Below are positions 23,473-32,368 of a stretch of 64,000 nt of DNA, piece by piece (within the stretch, counting starts at the first letter, position 1; each line of letters opens with the position of its first letter). The position numbers and the translations under genes are program-made. The DNA comes from an uncultured Prevotellaceae bacterium (GTDB taxonomy: Bacteria > Bacteroidota > Bacteroidia > Bacteroidales > Bacteroidaceae). Where the stretch lies: positions 1-64,000 of the forward strand of contig ONMR01000009.1 of the NCBI GenBank assembly GCA_900318995.1, written 5' to 3'. The notes under the pieces were generated by a model, which was not told the DNA's origin, did not search any database, and worked only from the letters and a program-made list of their open reading frames with translations.

Positions 23473-24420
23473 ATGGATTCAAGCAATTCTTTCCTGGTCT
23501 TTTGCGGTACCAATACTATGTACCTGGCCAAAGAGATATGCGATTACCTTAACTGCCCCCTGGGCAACATGAATGTGGCTCATTTTGCAGACGGCGAGTT
23601 TGCAGTATCGTATGAGGAGTCAATTCGCGGAGCCGATGTATTTCTGGTTCAGTCCACATTCCCGTCATCGGACAATCTTATGGAGCTTCTGCTTATGATT
23701 GATGCCGCCAAGAGGGCATCTGCCAAGTCAGTGAACGCAGTGGTTCCTTATTTCGGATGGGCGCGTCAGGACCGTAAGGATAAGCCGCGCGTGTCAATAG
23801 GCGCCAAGCTGGTGGCCGATATGCTCAGCACCGCCGGCATTGACCGTCTCATCACCATGGACCTGCATGCGGACCAGATCCAGGGCTTCTTTGACGTGCC
23901 GGTGGACCATCTCTATGCATCGATGGTGTTCCTGCCTTATATCCAGAGTCTTAAGCTTGACGAGCTGGTGATGGCCGCTCCCGATGTAGGCGGCAGTAAG
24001 CGTGCCAGCGCATACGCCAAGTTCCTGGATGTGCCTCTGGTGCTGTGCCAGAAGACCCGTACCCGTGCCAATGTGGTTGATGACATCCGCATTATCGGTG
24101 ATGTGCAGGGAAAGAATGTAGTCATTGTGGACGATATCGTAGACACAGCCGGTACTATCTGCAAGGCCGGAGACGTGATGATGGAAGCCGGCGCCAAGTC
24201 CGTACGTGCGCTTGCATCGCACTGTGTGATGTCGGGCGATGCTCCCATGCGAGTCGACAATTCATGTCTGGAGGAGATAGTTTTCACCAACAGCATACCT
24301 TACCGTAACTCGGTACCTTGCAAGAAACTCAAACAACTGTCTGTAGCACAGATGTTTGCCGAAACAATCCGCAGGGTCATATCAAACGAATCAATCAGTT
24401 CACAATATCTTATCAAGTAA
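23473..24420 (+). CDS. prs: Ribose-phosphate pyrophosphokinase
   Basis: A 315-residue PRPP synthetase making PRPP from ribose-5-phosphate and ATP for nucleotide, histidine and tryptophan synthesis. VPYFGWARQDRKDKPRVSIGAKLVADML, MDLHADQIQGFFDVPVDHLYA and the PRPP loop VVIVDDIVDTAGT are all conserved. Length is standard for class I. It is followed after 3 bp by a thioredoxin-like lipoprotein gene, probably co-transcribed. The histidine operon about 11 kb away is a consumer of its product. Confidence 0.95.
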   Translation: MDSSNSFLVFCGTNTMYLAKEICDYLNCPLGNMNVAHFADGEFAVSYEESIRGADVFLVQSTFPSSDNLMELLLMIDAAKRASAKSVNAVVPYFGWARQDRKDKPRVSIGAKLVADMLSTAGIDRLITMDLHADQIQGFFDVPVDHLYASMVFLPYIQSLKLDELVMAAPDVGGSKRASAYAKFLDVPLVLCQKTRTRANVVDDIRIIGDVQGKNVVIVDDIVDTAGTICKAGDVMMEAGAKSVRALASHCVMSGDAPMRVDNSCLEEIVFTNSIPYRNSVPCKKLKQLSVAQMFAETIRRVISNESISSQYLIK

Positions 24421-24423
24421 TTT

Positions 24424-25545
24424 ATGAAAAGGGTTATATACGCAGTCTTGTCATTGGTGCTGCTGGTCTCATGCGGCGGTTCGGATTCATACCGTATAAA
24501 GGGTAAGGTAAGTGGAATAGAGGATGGCACAGTGATGACACTGAGCATATTTGACTATGAGGGTCTGTCAACACTTGACTCTACAGTTGTAAAGGGTGGC
24601 CGATTCTCTTTCAAGGGTACCGAGGATACCGTTCAGATAGCTGCGATAACCTATATTCTTGATGAACAGCTGAGAGGTTGTGAGTTGTTCCTTGAGAGTG
24701 GAGTGATTTCGGTCGATATAGATTCCGAGACCGGAAACCAGAAGATATCGGGCACGCCCAACAATGATGCGTTCCAGAGATTCTATGATGATACCCAGAT
24801 ATTCAATGACCAGGCAACCGAGCTTGAGGATAAGATCCGCATGACAATTGCCACCGACGGTGATTGCACTGACCTGTACAATCAGATGGGAGACCTTCAG
24901 GAACGTTTCAAATCTTTGCTGGCACAGAGTATTACCGATAATGCCGCTCTGTACTATGCCTATCGTCAGCTGATGGATAACTACACCATGTTTGAACCCG
25001 ATGAGGTGATGGAGATGCTGGAGAAACTGGCTCCGACATTCGGCCAGGATATTATGTTCAACCAGGTGACCGCATTGACGAATGCGCAGTTAAGCACAAG
25101 TCTGGGGCATCCCTACATTGAGTTTGAGGCTTCATTGCTTGATAAGAGATACGGATTTGACACTAAGGCCACTCTGTCAAAGTATGTCAGCAACAACAAG
25201 ATAATCCTGCTTGATTTCTGGGCAAGCTGGTGTGCTCCCTGCATCAATGAGCTGCCTTATCTCAAGGCCGCTTACAACAAATACAAGTCCCAGGGCTTTG
25301 AGATAGTAAGCGTATCTGTTGATGACGGCACCGAGGAATGGATAAAAGCCGTTAAGGATAACGGTATGAACTGGGTCCAGTTGTGGAACGGTGAAGAAAT
25401 GGAAAACTCGGCAGCTGCAAAGTATTCAATTACAGCAATCCCGTCAACATTCCTGATTGATGCTGACGGGACTATCATTGGCCGTAACCTTCGTGGTGAA
25501 GAACTTGGAAATGCGCTTGAAGATTATTTCAAGAATCTGAAATAA
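24424..25545 (+). CDS. TlpA-like thioredoxin-fold lipoprotein with DUF4369-type N-terminus
   Basis: A 373-residue lipoprotein (lipobox LLVSC, Cys 17). Residues about 22-105 resemble the DUF4369 beta domain (YRIKGKVSGIEDGTVMTLS). After a helical middle, residues about 255-370 form a thioredoxin-like domain with the redox motif WCAPC (C270, C273), the cis-proline segment AIPSTFLIDADG, and the usual KDNG insertion. It likely reduces or isomerises disulfides in the periplasm or supports surface enzymes. It is separated from prs by only 3 bp. Confidence 0.88.
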   Translation: MKRVIYAVLSLVLLVSCGGSDSYRIKGKVSGIEDGTVMTLSIFDYEGLSTLDSTVVKGGRFSFKGTEDTVQIAAITYILDEQLRGCELFLESGVISVDIDSETGNQKISGTPNNDAFQRFYDDTQIFNDQATELEDKIRMTIATDGDCTDLYNQMGDLQERFKSLLAQSITDNAALYYAYRQLMDNYTMFEPDEVMEMLEKLAPTFGQDIMFNQVTALTNAQLSTSLGHPYIEFEASLLDKRYGFDTKATLSKYVSNNKIILLDFWASWCAPCINELPYLKAAYNKYKSQGFEIVSVSVDDGTEEWIKAVKDNGMNWVQLWNGEEMENSAAAKYSITAIPSTFLIDADGTIIGRNLRGEELGNALEDYFKNLK

Positions 25546-25546
25546 G

Positions 25547-26338
25547 TCATCTTGCATTGTTTGCGACAGCTTTCATGAGCTTGTTGCGGTCTGAACTGTA
25601 TCTTAATGTGTTGACAGCCTGGTAGTAGTTCTGAAGGTCTACGCAGTTGTCAATGGCCTTGACCAGGAAATCATATCTGTTGCTTTCAAATTCAAATGTC
25701 TTGGCCATATCGGCTATCTGACGTGATGTGAACAATGTTCCGTACACGATCATGCTACCCATTTTCTTGCGGGTCGAGTCAAAAGTCATGCCTTTGAGAG
25801 CCTTGATTATATCGTTCATATCGGACTGAGAGACTCTGTAGTAGCCATCTCCGTTGCGGAGTTCGTCCCTGCGGCAATCCATCACGTAATCAATGATTTT
25901 CTCGCGGCTTGAAGAGAATTCGAGTGCGGACAGGACCTTGTAGAAATTGGCGCGGTCTATGCAGTTGAGGTATGCCTTTTTCAGGAACTTGATCCTGTTG
26001 CTGTCAAAATCAAAGATCAGGGTGATCTCACGTATCTGAGTGGTTGTCATGAGACCGCCGGTGCTGAATATCATATCGGCCATCCTTAGACGGTTGCTGT
26101 CAAAAGATTCACGCTTAAAGGAACGTATAACCTCTACATCGACAGGCTTTGGCGGACGGACGGGCTTTATGACAGGTTCCTCTTTCAGTATACGGCTTCT
26201 GCGTGGGTCTTCCTTCTGTATGAGGCGCTGATCCCTGCGCTCGGGTTCTCTCTGTACTACTCTGGACTGTGCCTGGACACTCTCGGTGCAAAGCAGGAGC
26301 GCTGCAACTGCGATGCCAATCATCATTCTTGTTTTCAT
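25547..26338 (-). CDS. Exported protein with DUF4476-type repeats
   Basis: About 263 residues from ATG at 26336-26338, giving signal peptide MKTRMMIGIAVAALLLCTESVQA. A basic, proline-containing linker (VVQREPERRDQRLIQKEDPRR; about 26-70) follows. Two related helical units are then seen: FKRESFDSNRLRMADMIFSTGGLMTTTQIREITLIFDFDSNRIKFLKKAYLNCID and LKGMTFDSTRKKMGSMIVYGTLFTSRQIADMAKTFEFESNRYDFLVKAIDNCVD, matching DUF4476. The family is common in Bacteroidetes with unknown role. It converges with the prs operon with 1 bp between stops. The longer upstream reading (to 26431) would run into palindrome copy 2 and is rejected. Confidence 0.8.
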   Translation of the reverse strand: MKTRMMIGIAVAALLLCTESVQAQSRVVQREPERRDQRLIQKEDPRRSRILKEEPVIKPVRPPKPVDVEVIRSFKRESFDSNRLRMADMIFSTGGLMTTTQIREITLIFDFDSNRIKFLKKAYLNCIDRANFYKVLSALEFSSSREKIIDYVMDCRRDELRNGDGYYRVSQSDMNDIIKALKGMTFDSTRKKMGSMIVYGTLFTSRQIADMAKTFEFESNRYDFLVKAIDNCVDLQNYYQAVNTLRYSSDRNKLMKAVANNAR

Positions 26339-26419
26339 CGTCGTAGTCTTTAAGTGTTTGAACTTGGTTTGGCTTTTTAGGAGCCTTCTATTATTAAGAC
26401 GCAAAAAAACGCAGAATGT

Positions 26420-26460
26420 TAAATGATACAATAGGGGTCAGGCCCCTTTTGTATCATTTT
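26420..26460 (-). repeat. Intergenic palindrome, copy 2
   Basis: Minus strand: AAAATGATACAAAAGGGGCC then TGACCCCTATTGTATCATTT. The TGA at 26454-26456 is the stop codon of the CE15 gene. Confidence 0.9.
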
Positions 26461-27815
26461 GCTACGACTTCACGCTCAAAGAAGTCCAGGAAGTAGGGCC
26501 AGTTGGGGCCGGCTTCATGGCCGCCGTGGTGCTGACGATAGGTCAGGCGTCCGTCCATCAGGCCGTTGTCCATACCGGGGAACAGGTCTGTGCCTATGCC
26601 CTTGTAGCCAAGCAGTTCATATACAGGTGATGCTTTGGAGGCCGATATGAACGAGCCTACCACATCCTGCCATTTGTCGCCGTTCCAGCTACCGGTCGAT
26701 ATGAAGCAGGCGCGCGGGGCGCACAAGGCTATGAGTTCATGCTGATCAACGGGAAGGTCATTCTCTGTATACGGGTCTGTTCCGTATTTGATAAGGTTGC
26801 CGCATACCCAGTGGTACTCCTCATTTGATACTATATTGCCGATACTCTCACCACAGTCACGACGCCATCCTGCTGCTCCGGCCTTTCCCGAAGAGGCGAT
26901 GAATCCGGCTGCAATACGCTCCTCGAATGCCATTGCCACCAGTGATGCCTTGCCGTAGCGGGATACGCCCTCGATGGCGCACTTGGTGGCGTCGAATGTC
27001 TTGTCAGTCTCAAAATAGTCTATGAGACGTGACAGGCCCCAGCCCCAGGCGCGGAGCGAGCCCCAGTCGGTTGGTTGGCGGAACTGGCCCTTGTTGCAGA
27101 GTCCAATTATGCCGTTCGTGAGTCCCGATCCGGCATCGGCCTGTATTGATGAGGGGTTGATGGTAGCTGCTGCCCATCCGCGCTCAATTACCATCTGCTG
27201 CCATGATGTGGAGCCTGCGCGGACACGGGTGGGGTCACCGGCGCCGAATCCGAACTCTATTATTACCGGCAGGTTCTGCTTGCCCTCGGGATATACCACG
27301 TTGGCCTGTATTTCGACTGTTATTGAGGGATAGCTGGAGTTGTCGACAACGCCTTTAAGCATACGGACCACTACCGGTGTGCCGGCAAAGTCCTTTTTCT
27401 CTTCACTCGTAACCTCCCATTTAACACCCGGTACGTTATCGGGAATACGGCCGTAGACGTTGTCCTCAAAGAGTTTTACTATCTCCGGACGGCGTACCTT
27501 TTTCCACATTCTGGCATTCTTGACCTTCTTGCCGCTTTCTGTAACGAGAGGGTCCGGATAGAAGGGGTAGGGGTTGGCTATGAGTTCATCATAGTTGGGG
27601 TGCTTGCTCTCATCGGCATTGTTCGGCTGGCGGCCTTCGCGTGGCTGGCCGACACCGACTTTTGCTATCATATCGGCATAATCGGCCGCCGCGATCTTGC
27701 GCAGGCTGTCCTGGCTTGCACGGTTACCTCCGCCGAACATCATGAATTGGGCACTCACTGAAAACGGTATGCATGCCAGTACGGCTGCACCCATGATATA
27801 CTTAAAGATTCTCAT
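26454..27815 (-). CDS. CE15-family glucuronoyl esterase-like enzyme
   Basis: A 453-residue exported alpha/beta hydrolase (signal peptide 1-22). The nucleophile is S285 in EGVSRYGKA, the signature of CE15, with WRRDCGESI carrying an acidic candidate and a C-terminal histidine in QHHGGHEAGPNWPYFLDFF. Characterised members hydrolyse esters between lignin alcohols and glucuronic acid on xylan. That matches the GH30 glucuronoxylanase-like gene nearby. A second, more divergent relative is at 50070. The stop codon lies inside palindrome copy 2. Confidence 0.85.
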   Translation of the reverse strand: MRIFKYIMGAAVLACIPFSVSAQFMMFGGGNRASQDSLRKIAAADYADMIAKVGVGQPREGRQPNNADESKHPNYDELIANPYPFYPDPLVTESGKKVKNARMWKKVRRPEIVKLFEDNVYGRIPDNVPGVKWEVTSEEKKDFAGTPVVVRMLKGVVDNSSYPSITVEIQANVVYPEGKQNLPVIIEFGFGAGDPTRVRAGSTSWQQMVIERGWAAATINPSSIQADAGSGLTNGIIGLCNKGQFRQPTDWGSLRAWGWGLSRLIDYFETDKTFDATKCAIEGVSRYGKASLVAMAFEERIAAGFIASSGKAGAAGWRRDCGESIGNIVSNEEYHWVCGNLIKYGTDPYTENDLPVDQHELIALCAPRACFISTGSWNGDKWQDVVGSFISASKASPVYELLGYKGIGTDLFPGMDNGLMDGRLTYRQHHGGHEAGPNWPYFLDFFEREVVAK

Positions 27816-27851
27816 AAACTGTTGGTTTTAATACTAAGTCCAAAGATAAAC

Positions 27852-27886
27852 AAAAAAGGTCATCCCTATGCAGAATGACCTTTTTT
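27852..27886 (-). terminator. Terminator after the OmpH-like gene
   Basis: AAAAAAGGTCAT (27852-27863) and ATGACCTTTTTT (27875-27886) form a perfect 12-bp stem with T run on the minus strand. Confidence 0.85.
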
Positions 27887-27903
27887 AAAATATCGTAATA
27901 TGA

Positions 27904-28491
27904 TTACTTGCTTGCCTGGTTGTAAGCGGCGTTGAGGCCTTCAAGTACCTCGGCTGTGATGTTGAGTGCCTCATCGGCAAAAAGCAGGCTGGCCTTGCTG
28001 ATTATGAGGTTGTAGCCGTGCGACTTGTTGTACTCGGTTATGAAATCATTGACGGTCTCGCTGATTTTCTGTGAGTTGGCGTCTCTCTCCTCCATGAGTT
28101 CCTGACTGTATTTCTGGGCCTTCTCCTCAAGGGACTGCTGTCTGCGGCCGATACGGTTGTACTCTGAATTCTGGCGCTCTGCCGATGAGAACACGTTGCT
28201 TTCAACCTTTTTGTTGAAGTCCTTGATGTCCTGGTCTATCTTTTTCCTTTCCTCCTCAAGGACAAGAGAGTAGTTCTCCTGCTTTCGCATCATCTCTTCG
28301 GCCAGATCCTGATAGAATGCGTAGTTGGCCAGAAGCGAATCAACATCTACGTATGCAATCTTAAGGCCTGAAACTGCTATAGGAGCCTGCTCCTGCTGAG
28401 CGTTGGTGGTGGCTGCGGGCTGGTTGCACTGGCACAACCCTAATATCATAGCAGCAGACATAACTGCTGTCGAAACGGATTTGAGATTCAT
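27904..28491 (-). CDS. OmpH/Skp-family periplasmic chaperone-like lipoprotein
   Basis: A 195-residue protein with signal peptide and lipobox-like GLCQC (Cys 22). After the beta strand KIAYVDVDSLLANYAFYQDL comes a long charged coiled coil (about 65-150: EERKKIDQDIKDFNKKVES, RRQQSLEEKAQKYSQELMEE) and a C-terminal strand-helix segment (HGYNLIISKASLLFADEALNIT). This is the Skp/OmpH jaw design. A lipidated, single-copy form is common in Bacteroidetes. It would assist outer-membrane protein delivery. The small membrane protein gene is 7 bp upstream. Confidence 0.82.
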   Translation of the reverse strand: MNLKSVSTAVMSAAMILGLCQCNQPAATTNAQQEQAPIAVSGLKIAYVDVDSLLANYAFYQDLAEEMMRKQENYSLVLEEERKKIDQDIKDFNKKVESNVFSSAERQNSEYNRIGRRQQSLEEKAQKYSQELMEERDANSQKISETVNDFITEYNKSHGYNLIISKASLLFADEALNITAEVLEGLNAAYNQASK

Positions 28492-28498
28492 ATTTCTT

Positions 28499-28717
28499 CT
28501 ATTGTTGGTTTACTTTTTCATTGACAGCCAGAGGGTTGACCTTCTGAGCCTGTCTGTCCTGTGATTCAACGCATCCGATGCCGCGTTTTCTCATTGCGGG
28601 GTTGCTCCCTACGTGTATATTCGGGAACTTGCCGTTCTTCTTGAGCAGAATGCTGACTGATAGCAGAACTACTGCAGCGAGAAGGAAAATAACTACTGTA
28701 AGATACGTTTTCCACAT
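28499..28717 (-). CDS. Small single-pass membrane protein
   Basis: A 72-residue protein with an N-terminal membrane helix (residues 4-25) and a basic tail containing GKFPNIHVGSNPAMRKRGIGCVESQDRQA. Short proteins with this tail are widespread in Bacteroidales but have no assigned role. It precedes the OmpH-like gene by 7 bp on the same strand and is probably co-transcribed. A TAACTTCG stretch just upstream could be a weak -7 box. Confidence 0.65.
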   Translation of the reverse strand: MWKTYLTVVIFLLAAVVLLSVSILLKKNGKFPNIHVGSNPAMRKRGIGCVESQDRQAQKVNPLAVNEKVNQQ

Positions 28718-28743
28718 ACGCGGCGCGAAGTTAGGGATTTTAG

Positions 28744-28774
28744 TTGAATTATTTTAAAGAATAGTGTATTTTTG
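28744..28774 (+). promoter_or_regulatory. Promoter of pepD
   Basis: TTG at 28744-28746 and TATTTTTG at 28767-28774 with a 20-bp spacer. Confidence 0.65.
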
Positions 28775-28812
28775 GAGTTGTTAAGAATTAGTAATAATAA
28801 ACTGATAGAGTT

Positions 28813-30258
28813 ATGGAAAAGATAGATTGGTCAAAGAGAGTGATGGACTTTTTTCTGGAGATATGCAGGATTCCGCGTCCGTCGGGCCGTGAGGAGAAAA
28901 TGGGAGAGTACCTGCTTGAGTTTGCCGCATCGCGCGGGCTTGCAGCAAAGAAGGATGATGTGGGTAACGTGTTGATAAGCAAGCCGGCCAGCCCCGGATA
29001 TGAGAGCCGCCAGACGGTAATACTGCAGGCGCATCAGGATATGGTGTGTGAGAAGGATGCCACTCTGGACCACGATTTCATGACCCAGCCTATTGAGACA
29101 TACGTAGAGGACGGTTGGCTCAAGGCCCGCGGCACTACGCTTGGTGCCGATGACGGTATGGGCATAGCCATGGCCCTGGCTATTCTGGACAGCCCTGAGA
29201 TTGAACACGGTCCGGTGGAGTGCCTCTTTACGGTATCCGAGGAGACCGGTCTGACCGGTGCCGAGAACCTTAAACCCGGCATGATGAACGGCAAGATGCT
29301 CATCAATCTGGACTCGGAGGATGAGGGCGAGATATTCATCGGCTGTGCCGGCGGAATCAATACCAGCGTTGAGTTTGATTATAAGGCCGAGCCTGTTCCT
29401 GCAGGGTATTTCTTCCTGCGCGTGGGAGTGGACAAGCTGCACGGCGGACACTCGGGCGATGATATTGACAAGGGTTATGCCAATGCCAACAAGATACTGG
29501 CAAGGTTCCTTTGTGGCGCTCTTGACAAATATGACCTGAGGCTGTGTTCCATAAGCGGCGGAAATCTGCACAACGCAATTCCGCGTGACGCCCAGGCTGT
29601 GATTGCAGTTCCGTTTGCCGACCGCGAGAAGATACGGGTTGATTTCAACGTGTTTGCATCGGAAGTACAGGATGAATATCACGTTACAGAGCGTGAGGCA
29701 AAGTTCTTTATGGAGAGCACCGATGCTGTGGCTACCTGCATTGAGCAGGGCGTGGCACGCAATATAATACGTTCCGTGTTTGCGGTGTTCAACGGCGTTT
29801 ATGCCATGAGCATGGATGTGCCGGGACTGGTTGAGACATCGTCCAATCTGGCTCGCATACGCACTGAGAACGGCAAGGTTACCATGCTGGCCAGTCAGAG
29901 AAGTAGCGTTGAATCGGGCAAATATGCGGTTCAGGCCACTCTGGCGGCTTGTTTCCGACTGGCCGGCGCCAAGGTTACAAGCAATGACGGCTATCCCGGC
30001 TGGGCTCCCAATCCCAAATCGGAGCTGCTGGATATATCGGTCCGTACGTATAAGGAGCTGTTTGGGAAGGATCCCAAGGTCAAGGCTATCCACGCCGGTC
30101 TGGAGTGCGGTCTGTTCCTGACATCGTACCCCGATCTGGATATGATCTCCATCGGCCCGACACTGCGCGGCGTCCATTCACCTTCGGAGCGTCTGGAGCT
30201 TGCCACCGTCCCGATGGTGTTTGACCACCTCCTTGCAATCCTGCGCACAATAAAATGA
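28813..30258 (+). CDS. pepD: Aminoacyl-histidine dipeptidase (cytosolic nonspecific dipeptidase)
   Basis: A 481-residue M20-family metallopeptidase. The metal ligands are visible in VILQAHQDMVCEK (His, Asp), TLGADDGMGIAMAL (Asp), SEETGLTGAENL (Glu pair) and INLDSEDEGEIFIGCAGG. The lid domain segment DKLHGGHSGDDI supplies the conserved His. The C-terminal AIHAGLECGLF is also typical. It hydrolyses dipeptides including Xaa-His in the cytoplasm. Its TGA stop is inside palindrome copy 3, and the gene converges with fbp. Confidence 0.93.
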   Translation: MEKIDWSKRVMDFFLEICRIPRPSGREEKMGEYLLEFAASRGLAAKKDDVGNVLISKPASPGYESRQTVILQAHQDMVCEKDATLDHDFMTQPIETYVEDGWLKARGTTLGADDGMGIAMALAILDSPEIEHGPVECLFTVSEETGLTGAENLKPGMMNGKMLINLDSEDEGEIFIGCAGGINTSVEFDYKAEPVPAGYFFLRVGVDKLHGGHSGDDIDKGYANANKILARFLCGALDKYDLRLCSISGGNLHNAIPRDAQAVIAVPFADREKIRVDFNVFASEVQDEYHVTEREAKFFMESTDAVATCIEQGVARNIIRSVFAVFNGVYAMSMDVPGLVETSSNLARIRTENGKVTMLASQRSSVESGKYAVQATLAACFRLAGAKVTSNDGYPGWAPNPKSELLDISVRTYKELFGKDPKVKAIHAGLECGLFLTSYPDLDMISIGPTLRGVHSPSERLELATVPMVFDHLLAILRTIK

Positions 30259-30292
30259 TACCATTGGGGTCAGGCCCCTTTGGTATCATTTT
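30252..30292 (+). repeat. Intergenic palindrome, copy 3
   Basis: AAAATGATACCATTGGGGTC then AGGCCCCTTTGGTATCATTTT. The TGA at 30256-30258 is the pepD stop codon. Confidence 0.92.
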
Positions 30293-30293
30293 C

Positions 30294-30336
30294 AAAAAAT
30301 AGTACCAAAGGGGCCTGACCCCAATGGTATCATTTT
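30294..30336 (-). repeat. Intergenic palindrome, copy 4, inverted to copy 3
   Basis: Read on the minus strand it is almost identical to copy 3 and contains the TGA stop of fbp (30330-30332). One base separates the two copies, one for each convergent gene. Confidence 0.92.
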
Positions 30337-32288
30337 ATAAGACCGGTGCGGTAGGCTTGGAGCAGGGCGCGCAGGTCTTCCACACGAGCCATCAGGCGGC
30401 GGCCCTTATCGGTGTCGCGCACCAGGATCTGCTGGTCCGAATACTCTACAACCTGCGTTGCGGCAATCACATCCATGCCCTGAGCGATGGATTGTTGAAT
30501 TGATTCAAACGGATGGTGGCGTACCAGACGCATTCCGTGTGAATTGAAAATCAGCGTATAGCCTGCTATTCCGGTCTGCTGGTGATAGACCTTGGAGAAT
30601 CCGCCGTCAATTACAAGGAGTCGGCCATCGGCCTTGATGGGGCTCTCGCCGCTGGACTCCTTTACGGGGATATGACCGTTTATTATGTGGGCATGCTCAA
30701 GCTCTGTTATTCCGAACTCGCGCAGTATCATCTCGCAGATGTCGCGGCGGTTCTTGAGGCGGTAGTAGTTGCCCTTCTCCTCAAAGTGGGTCTCCTTCTC
30801 GGCCAGGAAATAGCGCTCAAAAGTGGCCATGCGTTTCTTGTCAAAGGGGGGCGAAACGGGTCCGCACCACAGATACCAGAACAGGTCCTGACCATACTGT
30901 TTCAATGGGTCATCGTCCGATGCATAATACGCGGTACGGACGTATTTGTCTATTGTATCGAATAGCTCACGGCCCTTATAATCAACGCCTTGGATATTCA
31001 TTGAGGCCAGCGTCCCGTCCTCGTTCAGAGGCACACTGCCGTGATAGAGCAGGTTGTTGTTGTGCACCAGATAGAGCGATCCGTGCTCAAACAGGCAATC
31101 CACGTGACGGGCAAGCGCCTTGCTGTTGCAGAAACTGTGCGTCAGGCGGTCTATCACGTTCTGCTCGGCCGATGTCAGTCTGTACGGATCTTTCGGATCA
31201 ACAGTAGGGAAGTTGGTATCGAGCAACTTATACTCCTTTTCACCGATTTTTATCACTCCGCGCTTAAAGTCAATCTTATCCAGCAGGTTGCGGTGCTCCA
31301 TATGGAACTCCGGATGGCGTGCAATCACCGCGGCCTCGATCTTGAACTGTATTATTGCGATGGCCTTGTGCATCTGCGACAGTAGGTCCATCTGCGGCAG
31401 GTCTTCAACCGGTGTGTCATCGGTCTTTACGGGAATGAACAGCGTGCAGGGGTCATCGGCGTATGTCTGCATGGCGAATGTGGCCAGGGGCAGCAGGTTG
31501 ATGCCGTAACCGTCCTCAAGCGTGGTCATGGCTGCGTATTTGAGGCTGTTGCGCACTACGTTGGCCACACAGGCGGCGCTGCCGGTGGCGGCTCCCATCC
31601 ACACTACGTCGTGGTTGCCCCACTGGATGTCAAAATCGCGGTAGTTACAGAGCATATCCATTATGCGGTGGGCGCCGGGGCCTCGGTCGTAGATATCTCC
31701 TATTATATGAAGCTGGTCAATTACCAGGCTGCGGGTGACATCGGCAATGGCGGTTATGAAATGGCTTGCTCGGCCGGTGCTGACTATCGTATCTACTATG
31801 GCTTTCAGGTAGTTATGCTTGGAGCTGAATGTGCCTCGGGTCTCGTGCATGAGCTCCTCAATTATGTAGGCGTAGTCCTTGGGCAGGGCCTTGCGTACCT
31901 TGGAGCGGGTGTAGCGCGATGCAACTCGGGTGAGTACGGCTATCATGCGTATCAGGGTAACCTTGTACCATTCGTCAAGGTCGCTGTTATCGGCCTTGAT
32001 GGCACGCAGTTTGGCCTCGGGGTAACTTATCAGGGCACTCAGGGTACGTTTATCGTCGGCACTGAGTTCATCGCCGAAAACCGCCTCAATCTTCTGCTGG
32101 ATTACGCCCGATGCGGACCGCAGCACGTAGTCAAACGCATCGTACTCACCGTGGATATCGGTCACAAAATGCTCGGTTCCCTTAGGTAGGTTGAGTATTG
32201 CCTCCAGGTTTATTATCTCTGTCGATGCAGCCGCGATGCTTGGAAAACTCTTGGCCAGCAACTGCAGATATTCTATACTCCTCTCCAT
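30330..32288 (-). CDS. fbp: Fructose-1,6-bisphosphatase, class 3
   Basis: A 652-residue metallophosphatase of the Firmicutes/Bacteroidetes type, unrelated to class 1 enzymes. Metal motifs are DIHGEYD (44-50), GDIYDRG (197-203) and WGNHD (223-227), with NGHIPVK and later GYTLIFNSHG completing the site. It removes the 1-phosphate in gluconeogenesis. Length is standard. Its -7 box on the minus strand (32308-32315) overlaps the upstream region of the divergent beta-barrel gene. The stop codon lies in palindrome copy 4. Confidence 0.93.
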   Translation of the reverse strand: MERSIEYLQLLAKSFPSIAAASTEIINLEAILNLPKGTEHFVTDIHGEYDAFDYVLRSASGVIQQKIEAVFGDELSADDKRTLSALISYPEAKLRAIKADNSDLDEWYKVTLIRMIAVLTRVASRYTRSKVRKALPKDYAYIIEELMHETRGTFSSKHNYLKAIVDTIVSTGRASHFITAIADVTRSLVIDQLHIIGDIYDRGPGAHRIMDMLCNYRDFDIQWGNHDVVWMGAATGSAACVANVVRNSLKYAAMTTLEDGYGINLLPLATFAMQTYADDPCTLFIPVKTDDTPVEDLPQMDLLSQMHKAIAIIQFKIEAAVIARHPEFHMEHRNLLDKIDFKRGVIKIGEKEYKLLDTNFPTVDPKDPYRLTSAEQNVIDRLTHSFCNSKALARHVDCLFEHGSLYLVHNNNLLYHGSVPLNEDGTLASMNIQGVDYKGRELFDTIDKYVRTAYYASDDDPLKQYGQDLFWYLWCGPVSPPFDKKRMATFERYFLAEKETHFEEKGNYYRLKNRRDICEMILREFGITELEHAHIINGHIPVKESSGESPIKADGRLLVIDGGFSKVYHQQTGIAGYTLIFNSHGMRLVRHHPFESIQQSIAQGMDVIAATQVVEYSDQQILVRDTDKGRRLMARVEDLRALLQAYRTGLIK

Positions 32289-32307
32289 AGTCCTGATTTG
32301 TTTACTG

Positions 32308-32315
32308 CAAATTTA
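32308..32315 (-). promoter_or_regulatory. -7 box of fbp
   Basis: TAAATTTG on the minus strand, 19 bp before the fbp ATG. Confidence 0.45.
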
Positions 32316-32336
32316 GCAAAAACGACACAAAATAGA

Positions 32337-32344
32337 TATATTTG
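32337..32344 (+). promoter_or_regulatory. -7 box of the beta-barrel/lipoprotein cluster
   Basis: TATATTTG, with TTTA at the -33 distance, 24 bp before the TTG start at 32369. It is divergent from and only 21 bp away from the fbp -7 box. Confidence 0.5.
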
Positions 32345-32368
32345 TAGTCAGAACCAACTTTTATTGCT

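Noticed and set aside
28831..30177. 448-codon open frame on the minus strand
   Set aside because: Shadow of pepD; no start signals or family motifs, while pepD has all metal-binding motifs.
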